This document shows positions 51,477 to 63,400 of a DNA stretch of 64,000 nucleotides, piece by piece. Both the position numbers and the translations under genes were made by a program. How positions within the stretch are numbered: the stretch's first letter is position 1; each line of letters starts with the position of its first letter. Source of the DNA: JANJUO01 sp942492935 (lineage in GTDB: Bacteria; Bacteroidota; Ignavibacteria; Kapaibacteriales; UBA2268); assembly GCA_942492935.1 (NCBI GenBank), contig OW818654.1, positions 806,001 to 870,000 of the forward strand. The letters run 5' to 3'. The notes beneath the pieces are model-generated. The model was not told the origin of the DNA. It saw only the letters and a program-made list of their open reading frames with translations, and did not search any database.

Positions 51477-54400
51477 ATGAAAATGAAAACAAACACATTT
51501 AAGCTGAGTATTTTTCTCACGCTTTTAATGGCGTTCTTTGCAACGCAAAATTCCTGGGCGGCGGCAAATAATTGGACTGCAGGCAGTGGAAATGCTAATT
51601 GGGCTGACGCTGGAAATTGGTCTGATGGAATACCTACTAGTGATGATGATGTAACTATAACTACACAGGCATTTGAACTAGCTTCTATTCCTAATGGCGT
51701 TACTGTTAATAGTTTTACGATGACTTCCGGTGGAAATATTACTACAGTTGGAACATTTGATGTTACCGGAGCATTAGTAATTACTGCAAATAAACTAACT
51801 ACAGGAGGCATTCTTACAGTTGGTGGTAATATATCAGGGGCTGGAGAATTGGATGTTACTGGGCAGACACTGACTGCTGGAGGAGATATTACAGTAACAA
51901 CATTAACTACCACAAATGGTACTACTTTGAACCTTAGTGGTACTGTTGCATCATTGCCTGCCCTTACAATTGGGGATCTAACTTTAAGCGGATCTGCTAG
52001 TATAACATTGGGTGGTGCATTAGACATTGATGATGCTGGAACAGGAAATGGGGTTTTAACTATTTCTGCAGGAACATTGATAACTAATACGCAAACACTG
52101 ACAGTTGATGGAACTACTTCAATTGTAGGTTCATTAACAGGTTCAACTGGAACAAAAACTTTTACTGGTGATGTTACCAATACAGGTTCTTTAAATATGA
52201 CAGGAGCAGCAACTATCGCTTTGGGTGGTTCATACTCTGGAGCTGGAACGATTGCAACTGTAGCAACTACAAATATTACTGTTGATGGAACTTCAACTCC
52301 AGAAACAGTAGCATTACCTTCCTCAATAACAACAATGGGAACATTAAACATTGCCGCAACTTCACCTGCAGTAAGAATTGTTACGATTGCTGATGATTTA
52401 ACAATTGCAACATTAACTTTTGGTGCAAACGCAGCTGGTTCTCATACATTTACTTTAGGTGCAAATACAGTAATTATCACAAATGCTTTTACTGGTGTAG
52501 CAAATAGTACAATTAATGCGTCAGGGTCAACGGTTACTTTTTCAGGTACAACTAATTTTACAGCAGGTACATTAACAACAACTGGTGGTGCAACAGGTAC
52601 AAGTTTTGATTTTGGTGCTGCAGTTACTGCATTTCCTGCAACTGCGACTGCATTAAATAATTTAACAACTGCTGGTAATATCACTTTACTAGCTGATTTA
52701 ACTTTGGCTGGAAATTTAACAATATCAGCTGGGGCTCTAACAGTTGGTGCAAATACTTTAACAGTTGGCGGTTCAGCAACTTTAGCTGCAGCTTCGTTAA
52801 CAACAGATGGAACTTCAAAACTTGTATTTACGGGCTCAACAGAAGTAACTTTACCTGCTGCAACAAATACAATTGGTAAACTTACAATAAACAAACCATC
52901 TGGTAACGTAAAACTTCAAGCGGGAACTACTACTTTAGGTGGTGTTCTAGGTGCTAATGGTGGCTTAACTATTAGTGGTGCTGCAAGTTTGGATTTAAAT
53001 GGTGCTCATAATGTACGTTTAGCACAAGCAACAACCGTTATATCAGAAACAGGTACTGGAACAGTTGTTAATACTGGTGTTGCAGGTGCATATATTGAAA
53101 CCTCCCCTGGAGGATCAACAGATGCAGAAATAAATGCAAGTGGTATTGGTGTATCAATAACAGGTGGTTCTGGCTTGGCTGTATTCAGATATCCACAATT
53201 TTTAACAAATCTTGAAACTGGCAAAACATCAGTTGGTAGAGTGTATGCTGTTTCTACCCTTACAAATTTAACTGCAATTACATTTAATTATAAACTTGAT
53301 GAATTATTCATTAATCAAGATTTGACTTTAAGATTATATGAATGTACAAATGCGGCTGGTGCTGGAGCTACTCTAAAAACTGCTACAAACAGCCCTTCTG
53401 GTACAGTTTCATATACTGCAACTTGGACAGGTACAAAATTCTTTGCATTCCAAGGTGACCAATTATCATATACAGGTTATAAATACTTTAATGGCTCTGC
53501 AAGTAATAGTTGGGAAAATGCTAATAACTGGACTCCAACAGGTATTCCAACAACTGCAGATTCAGTATTGATTCCAACTGGTATGAGCGTAGTAACTGGT
53601 GGTGCAATCAATGCAAAATCTATTACTTTAGTTGGTTCTGCTTCTTTGGTAGTAGGTCATGCTGCTACTATAGCATCTGCAGCTAATGGTGGAATTATAT
53701 TAAAAGACAGGTCTCAATTTATAATAAATGCGGCTGTTGCCGTTGCAATCGGTTCAGCAACATATCGTGGCGATATTGATATGAGAGACAACTCTTCATT
53801 TATAACTACTGCCGCAGGTTCAGTTACTTTAAGTGGTACATGGACAAAAGCAGTTGGTGCAAGTATATCTCATGTATCTCCAATCACTTATACATTTGTG
53901 GGTACTACTAATTTAACTTTACCATCAACAGTAAATAGTGTTGTTGCCGTTGAAGTTAATAAAACTGGTGGTGCATCAGTTACTATGACTGGTGATTTGA
54001 CTACAGTAACAACTTTAACAGTTACTGCTGGCACTTTATATACCAATGGTAATGATTTAACAGTAACAACTACAACTTCAATTGTTGCAAGTGCAACACT
54101 TGATGCAAGTGGTAGTGGTACAAATACATTTACAACTGGTATTACTAATAATGGTACTTTAAAAGCAAATGGTGCAACTAATACTTTTAGTGCAGCATTC
54201 CCTGCTGGTGGTGCAGGTACTTATGATTTAAAAAATTCAACCTCTGGCTTTACTTTAGGAGTTGGTGGAGCAGGTACTTCAACCATCAATGCTGAAGGTG
54301 CAACAATTACGTTTACTTCTACAGTTGCATTTGGAACTGTAACATTAAATACTGATTCCAAAACTAATTTAGTATTTACTATAGCTCCTGGGTCTAATAC

Positions 54401-57400
54401 ACCTGCCGCTGGATTGACAACAAATAATTTAACAATCGGTGGTAATATTACATTCGGTGGTAACGTAACTGTATATGGTAATTTGACTATTTCAGCTGGT
54501 TCAACAACAGTAAATGGTAAAACGGTAACTGTTTATGGTACATATAATCCAACCGGTGGAACTGTTGTAGCTACTGCTGCTTCATCAAAATTGGTTCTTT
54601 ATGGACCAATAACTTCATGGGGTACATTTACTACGGATGTTAATACAGATTTAGAAATTCGTGGTACAGGTACAATTACTCCTGTATCATTGACTGGAGT
54701 AACTGCTATTGGTGATGTTGTTATGGACAGATCTGGTGCAAATTTAGCTGCAGCTGGTGCATTAGCAATTAATTCATTAGCAATTAATAAAGGAACAGTT
54801 ACTTGTGCCGCAGCAGTAACAAGTGTTACGACAACAACTTCGATTGCAAAAGAAGGTACTTTGGTTGCAAATGCTGCAACATCTGTTACATTTACTCAAA
54901 CACTATCAGGTACAGGAACTATTGATGCAGATGGTAATGATAATTTAATTTTTACAGTTGCACCTACTTTTACTGGCAATTTAATGACTGGAAATAGTAC
55001 TATTTTAACATATACTGCTGGTGGTCCTCTTCCTGCGTCAGTAACGAACCTTGAGCATATAATATTAACAACAGGTACTGTTACATTTAATTCTAATGTA
55101 ACAATTGTAACTGCAGTTGGTGCTGCACATTTGGTAGCAAATGGTAGTGTATTCAATGTTAATGGTTATACTTTAACATTAACAAATGGAATAGTTGCAG
55201 GTGCAATTGGTGGAATTACTTTAACAAATGGTTCAACTTTAATTTCTTCAGTTGCAGCTGATTTCACTGGTATTGCAGCTCGTTTGTTAACCGATGAAAC
55301 ATCTAATTTAGTTTTGTATAATACAACAACTTTAACAGTTGCAAATGCAGTTGCAAAATTAAATAATGTTACATTAATTACTGCTGGTGCACTTACACTT
55401 CCTGCAGTGAATTTAGCAATATATGGTAATTTAACAATTGGAACAGGCTGTACTGTTACAAATAGTGCTAATACTTTAACTGTTTATGGTAATATAATCA
55501 ACTCTGGAACTCCTGGTCTTGTATTAACTAATGCAGGTTTGACAACTCTTTACGGTCAAATTACTGGTGCTGGTACATACACTACAAGTAATGCTACTTT
55601 GTTGAAAATAGCTGGTGGTGGTCAACAATTTAGTTTGCCAGCAGGAGTTACTACTCTTGGCACTTTGACATTGAATCGTGTAAGTGGTATGAAATTGAAT
55701 GCAGCTCTTACTCTTGGTAATGCTGCAGGTACAGACTTGACATTAACAAGTGGCGATTTGGATTTAAATGGATATAATATTACATTTGCAGCAACTGGTG
55801 ATATTATGACCGAAACAGTTGGCTCTACTGTTGTAAATACTGGTGCTACTGGTGCTTATATTACAACTTTTCCAAATGCTGGAGCCGGTATTGTAATTGC
55901 GAATGTTAATGCAAGTGGTATTGGTGTTACAAATTTAAATACATCTACTAATGCAATTGTTAGAAGATACCCACAAAGTGTAGCAATATCAGGTCAAGGT
56001 AATAGTATAAGTAGAATTTATTATGTTTACTTAGATGATGCTAATTCAAGTGCAATAGATTTTGCTTATGATGATAGCCAACTTAACGGTAATCGTCCAG
56101 CTGCACTTGCAGTTTATCGTCATACTGCAATAGATTTTGCAGCTCCAACTGCTATTACAACTACAAATTCTTTACGTAAATCTGTAACAGCTACAGCAGT
56201 TACATTTGGAACAGCCTACTACTATACTATGGTTAGCACAACTTACTCTGCTGGAACTACAAAAACTTGGGATGGTTCAGCTGGTAATGGTCTTTGGAGT
56301 ACTGCAGCAAACTGGACTCCTGAAGCTGTTCCTGTTATGGGAGATGAAGTAATTATTCCTACAGGATATACAGTAAATTTGAATGCAAACTCAGAAGCAA
56401 CAAATGTTACAATTAATGGTAATAGTGTATTAAATACAAATGCTTATGCTTTACATTTAGCTGGTAGTTTAACTGTAAATAGTTCTGCTACAGGTGCATT
56501 TACTGCTGGTGCTGGTTCTTCAATTATAATTGAAGGTGGTTTGAATAATACTTCTACAGGTACAGTTGATTTAGCAACTGCTGATTGTTATTTATACGTT
56601 GGTGGAACAATCACAAACACTTCAACTGGTTCATTCTCTGTTGACGGTGGTACTTATTTTACAGTAAATGGTGCAACAAATGCAGTTTTACCTTCAAACT
56701 TTGCTACATTACATACATTAGTCGTAAATAAAACTGCGGGTTCAACTTTAACTACTTCAGCAGACTTGACAATTTCAGGTCCGGCAACTCTTGATGTATT
56801 AAGTGGCGAATTGATAATTCCAAGCGATTTTACATTGACTGTAACAGGTGCCACAAATGTAGCAAACGGTGCTACTTTAACAGCAACAGGTACTGCAACA
56901 CGTACTTTCAACGGTACAGTAACAGTTGATGGTGCTGGCGTTATTAACTTATCAGGTGCAGGTTCAAGAACATTTGCTGATGATATTTCAATATCACCAA
57001 CAACTGCAGGTGCTACATTGAATTTAGAAAATGCGACAGTTACAGTAACTGATGCGGCTTCTTTAGCATTTGGAACAACTTCAACTTTGAATTTAAAAGG
57101 TACAACAATTGATTTCTCATCACAACAACCTTTGAATTTTGCGAATGGAACAACACAATTTAGCGAAAATACAAATCTTACTTTCTCTGATTTTGGAGTA
57201 ATTTCAAACTTCCCAACTGTATCACAATTACAATCATTGACTTTAAGTGGTGCAACTACACTAACATTAGCAAGCAATCTTGCAACTACTGGTAATGTAA
57301 CATTATCAGCTGGTAACTTGAATATTGGTGCTTATACTTTAACTGCTAATGGTACATTTAACGGAACAAGTGGAACAATTACACATACTACAAATTCAAA

Positions 57401-60400
57401 ATTAGTATTAAATGGAGCTGTAACTGCTTACCCAACATTAGTACCAACAGTAGCTGGTTCACTTAGCATAACAGTAGGTGGAACTGGTGCTTTAGCAACA
57501 TTACCAGTGGCATATACAAACTTATATGACATCGTAATGAATAGAGTTGGACAAGATTTAGTATTTGGTGCAGGTGCCGTTGTTAACTCTATGACAGTAA
57601 CAAGTGGTGAAGTAACAGTATTACCAACAGCAGACTTTACAGTAACTACAACTACAAATGTAGAAAGTGCTGGTACTTTAGATATTTCTGCTACAGGTGC
57701 CGATAGATTACGTACATTTACTACTGGCTTGGCTGGTGCAGGTACAATAAACGGAACAGGAGCAAGTGCTGCAGCATTATGTAGAATAAATTTAGCTACA
57801 ACATGTTCATATTCATTTACAGGAACATTGACAACAAATGCTTATACAGATTTGATTATTAATGCTACTCAAGCAAATGATGTATCAATTCCTTCAAGTG
57901 TAACTGCATTGAATAGATTGTATGTAAGCCGTACAGGAACTAATACTGTAACATTGAACGCAAATCTTACATTAAGTGGCGTTACTACTGAAGCACAATT
58001 TGATAGTGGTACTTTGATTGTTGGTGCAAATACATTGACATTCAGTAATACTTACGATACAGATTTAACAGGTTTTGTATTGAATGGCTTAACTTCAACA
58101 TTGGTATTCAATAGCTTGGCTGATTTTAATACAGCAACTCCAACAACACAATTCTATGCTGATGAAACAACAAGTATAACATTTGGCGGTGGTGCAAATG
58201 ATATTATTGGTTTCCCAGCAGTATCTAACTTGAATAATTTAACTATTAATACAAGTGGTGTAAGACAATTAGATTTGAGAGGTTCATTAACATTGGCTGG
58301 TAATTTAACATTAAATGGTAATGGAACAGCAACAAATGCAATATTTAATGTTCCTTTTGTTGCAGCAAACAATTTAGTAGTAAATGGAACAGTATCAAAT
58401 CAAGGTCAATTGATTATAAATGGAACAGGTACAATTACATTAAATGGCTTGATGAGTGGCAATGGTTTATATGACACAGATAATTCAACAGTTATAAAAG
58501 TAGCAGGCACTTCATCAAGAATGCAATTACCTGCTGGAATTAGTGTATTAGGTAGATTAGAATTAGACAGAGATAATGGTTTGCAATTGAATGCAAATTT
58601 AGATTTAGGTGATGCAACTACAACTAATTATGATTTATATTTACTTAATGGTAATGTAGATTTGAATGGTTATGTAATAGCATTTACAAACGCATTAGAC
58701 AAAATGTCAGAAGCTGCAGAAGCAACAGTAATCAACACAGGTGCAACAAATGCATTGAAAGGTTATGTACAAACAGCTTCAACAAGTGGAGATAATCTTA
58801 TTTTAAGTGGTATTGGTGTATTGAATTTTGGAACAAATAACGCATCTAACTTTATAGTAAGACGTTATCCAAAATCTATTCCAATAACAGGCGTTGGCAT
58901 CTCAACAGCGAGATATTATCAAATACTTGGAACAGCTCCAACTCCTTCAAGTTCAAGCAAATTCCAATTACAATATGATAATACAGAATTGACATCAGTA
59001 GCAAGTGCATTGAAATTATACACAAGTGCAACAGATGCGTTCACAATAACAACTGCTCAAACTACATCAAATGGTAGCAACAGAACAGTAAATGCAAATA
59101 CTCCAACTGGCAAAGGTAATGTAGCTCATACAACATTCAACGGTGGTAATCCAGCGGCTGGATATTATTATGTATTAGCAGCAGCTCCAAGTAGCGGTGG
59201 TGTGATGAAGACTTATGCCGGTGCAACAAACGGTAAATGGTCAGTAGATGCAAACTGGTCTCCAAGTGGCGTACCAGCAAAGATAGACGACGTTGTAATA
59301 GGCGAATCTGTAGTAATATTAGATGGTAGCGGTGTAACTTATGAATGTAATTCATTATTCTTGAATCATGCAACAAGTGAATTGAAACCAAATGATAATA
59401 CAGTAGATGGCGATTTAGTATCTTTAAGAGTAATGGGAGACGTAACATTAAACGTACCTGGCGCTGCAATTGAAGGAACTAATGGAAAAGGTAGATTGAA
59501 TTTATTAATCGGTGACGGCACAACAGCTGGCGTAACATCAACAATTACAAGTTCAAATCATTATAATACAGGTGCTGGATTGTGGATGCATGATTTTACA
59601 ATCAACGCTGCATCAGTATCATTCGCAGGAAACTACGAAGTAAGATTAACAGGTGATTTGTCAATGTTGAGCAACTCTGCATTAGATGCAAGTGGTGCTT
59701 CAATAGTAATGTATGGTGGTTATAAGAGTGGTGGTACACAGACAATCTCAGTACCATCATCAGCGAATTTGTTATTTAACGTATTGAAATTAGAAAACAA
59801 TGCAAAAGTAGCAACAGCTTCAAGCTTCCAAGTAAACGACAGTTTAGTAGTGAAGAAAGGTTCAGAATTAATAGCAAGCAACGGAACAGTAATGTTTAAT
59901 ATTACTGGTAATCCTGGCTGGTGGGTAGAAGATGGTGCAACTTTAAGATTATGGCACGTAGATATGTATGGTACAGCCGGTATTTTGGCTCCTTATGGTA
60001 ACATAGAAATACAAGGTAACTTGACAAAAACGGGTGATGCAGACTTTGCACCAACAAATGGTTATGTAACATTTAGAAATAACGGTTTGAGAGAAATCGT
60101 AAATACTCCTTCAACTGCTCCTGAGAATTTAAAATTCTGGAACTTAAGAGTATATACTGGCTCACAAGTAGCAACATCATCTAATTTCCAAATCCAAAGA
60201 GAAATTGATGTAATGGCAAGTGCAGAAATGAAAGCAGACAACGGAACAATTTACTTTGTTGGTGGTATTCCTCAATATATAAAGAATGTATCAACACAAA
60301 CATTAGAATTCAATAATTTGACAATTTCAAGTGGAACAGTTTATACAAGCAATAGCTGGACAGTAAAAGGTAATTTGACTGTAACTTCTTCATTAATCGC

Positions 60401-63400
60401 AGATAACGGAACAATTACATTTACAAACACACAAGAAAAGGTAATTTCTAATGCTGGAACAACAGAATTCTTCAAAATATTAGTATCTGATGGTTCTAAA
60501 GTAAAAACAGAAAATGGTAATAATAGCTTTACGGTAGTAAACAATGCAACATATCCTTCAAATTCAGGTATTGAAGTACAAGGAAATGGACAGTTTAATA
60601 TGAATTCAACAAGTGTTATTACATTTGATTCAAAAGCAGGTGTAGCAAGTGGTTATCCAAAGACAATCACAAAATCATCAACTGGAACAATGAAATTTGG
60701 TGCGATCGCATTAACAGGTGCAGCAAACAACGAAGTAACAACAGCTTCTGACTTTACAATGTTAGGTACAATTGCCGGAACATTTAACAATTCAGGTGCA
60801 GGTGGCTATTTCAATGCAACTGGTGGAACAATCACATTTACTGGTGTTACTCCTACTTATATCAATGTATCTCCAGCGGTAACTAATTTCTATGGATTAG
60901 CAACTTCAGGTACAACAGTATTGACATTAAGAGATGGTGATGATTTACATATTCGTGGTAATGTAACAGTTGACGGAACAAGTAAATTGCTTGCTGGTGG
61001 AACATCACAAAAAGTTTATTTTGATGGAACAACACAACAAATTATTGGTGGAAATAGTACAGCATTAAATCCAATTCAATTTGCAGACGTTGAAGTAAAT
61101 AAAGGTACAAATTCATTTACAACAAATGACGAGGTATTATTAACTGCAGATGTAGTTATTAATAGTGATGTAGCTCATGAATTAACATTAACAAATGGTA
61201 TTTTGAATTTAGGCTCAAAAACATTAACAGTTGGTGCTGGTATAATCAGCAGAATGAATGGTGTAATCAATGGTGGAACTGGTAACTATGTTGTTGCAAC
61301 ACACCATGAAAATCCATTGTTGGAAGATAATTATTTCACAATTAATGGAACTCCAACTCTTTACAATTTAAGAATTGATGCCGCTCACCAAACTGCTAAT
61401 CATTTAACAGTTAATGGCGAATTGAATCTTAATTTAGCTGATTTGACAATTGGTAGTGGAGCTAATGTAAACGCACCAATTAAATTAACTGTATTAGGTG
61501 ATTTGACAAGAACAAATGGAGAAATTACTGGTAGTACTACTTTATCAAGATTAGTTCTTTCAGGAACAGGCACAGTTGACAATGGTTTAAGCAATAATTA
61601 TTTCACTGGTACTACTGCGACAACTGTACAATTAGAAGTTGCAAGACAAGAAACTTTGGGTGGTAATTTAAACATTGCAAACGGTTCATCTTTAAGAGTA
61701 AATACTGGCATTAACACATTTGATATTGGAACTAATATATTAACATTTGATAATAATACATTTAATATGGTAATGTTATCAGGTGGTATTGATGCAGATG
61801 CGGGTACAGTAGTATTACCAAGTATTGAAACTGTAATTCCGGCTTCAATGTTTGCAAATAATATAGTAAAGAATTTGACTTTAGCAGATGCAACAACTAT
61901 TGCTGGCGATGTTACTATTACAGGTGCATTGTCTGGAGTTCAGCAAATAACAACAAATGACAATGTACTTATATTTGGTCCAGATGCAACAATTCCAGCA
62001 TATACTTCTACATATCACATCGTTGGTAACTTACAAAGAACAGTTAAGAGTACAGCAACATTATTCCCAATTGGTGGTGGATCGAATAATTACAGACCTA
62101 TCACATTGAATTTTGCTAACTCCGGTAGCGAACAAGTAGTACTTATTTCTTCAAATAATGTTGACCCTACAATAGGTAGAGGTGGCAATCCTAAGAATGC
62201 AGTAAATATTGTTTGGACAATAACTCCTCAAGGTACAAATATTGCTGACAGTTTGAAAGCAAAATTTGAATGGACTTCAGGAGCAGAAGCAACAACAAAT
62301 GGTGGACAAATAGCTATTGCTAATGCATCATTCCCAGCAAAATGGGACGGTACAAAATGGGTAGATTATAGAAGCAAACTTAATAACTTTGCAGTTGTTG
62401 ACCCAAGAGCATTAACAATGTCTGGTAATGCAATATCTTCAGTAAGTGATTTGAATGGCGTATGGGCAATCTTTAATGCAGCTACAAATGCAGATGCAGA
62501 TAAAGACAGAGCAATTGAATTAGCAAGTCAAAAACTTGTTATAACAAGTATGAAACCATCAACATTCAAAGTAAATGAAGCTGTGAAAATTACAGTACAA
62601 CTACAAAACAATCTTGGACAAGCTATTACAACTGCAAGTGATTTTGATGTTCAATTAAAATTACATCAAGGAGCTACTTTTGCTACTGCAACAGCAACAA
62701 TTCCTGCTGGCTCAAGTTCTGTTACATTCTCAGGTCAGATATTCACAAGTGCTGGTGCAAATACACAATTATTGGCTGATACCGTAGGTGGAAGTATTTA
62801 CTGGCAACCAGGTTTGAGTAATATCTTTAATGTATATGAAGCAACACCACCAGTTCAATCAACAGGTGTTACATTTACAAATGTGAATGAAACAAGTATG
62901 TCAATAGCATGGACTAAAGGCGGAACAAATGACTTAGTAGTATTGAAAGCAGATACATTATTAGCAGCAAATGAATTCCCAGTAAATGGAACAACTTATG
63001 TAGCAAATACTATTTGTGGAGCTGGTTCAAACTTAGGTAATGCAGTTGTTATTTATAATGGAACAGGTAATTCTGTAAACGTAACTGGTTTAGCACCAAA
63101 TACAAAATACTATGTATATGTATTTGCTTATGCAGGTTCAAATGGAACAGAATCATACAAGACAACAGCAGCAAGCGGAAATCCAAATGCTACAACAACA
63201 ACTGGTTCTTATGATGATGACGCAACTTTAGGCACAAACAACACACGCGAAACTTCAAAAACAATCGGTACAAACACACCTGTATCAGGTACAATAAAAA
63301 CTGCCGATGACGTTGATTGGTTCAACTTTACAGTTACAAGTACAGCACCAAATATACGCGGAACATTAGTACTTACTTCAGATATGGGTAATTATGATAT

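Noticed and set aside
51410..52351. 313-aa minus-strand frame opposite the giant gene
   Set aside because: It arises from the biased Thr/Gly/Ala codons of the plus-strand repeats; the peptide is Val/Pro/Ala-rich low complexity without a plausible start. The same holds for other minus frames under this gene.
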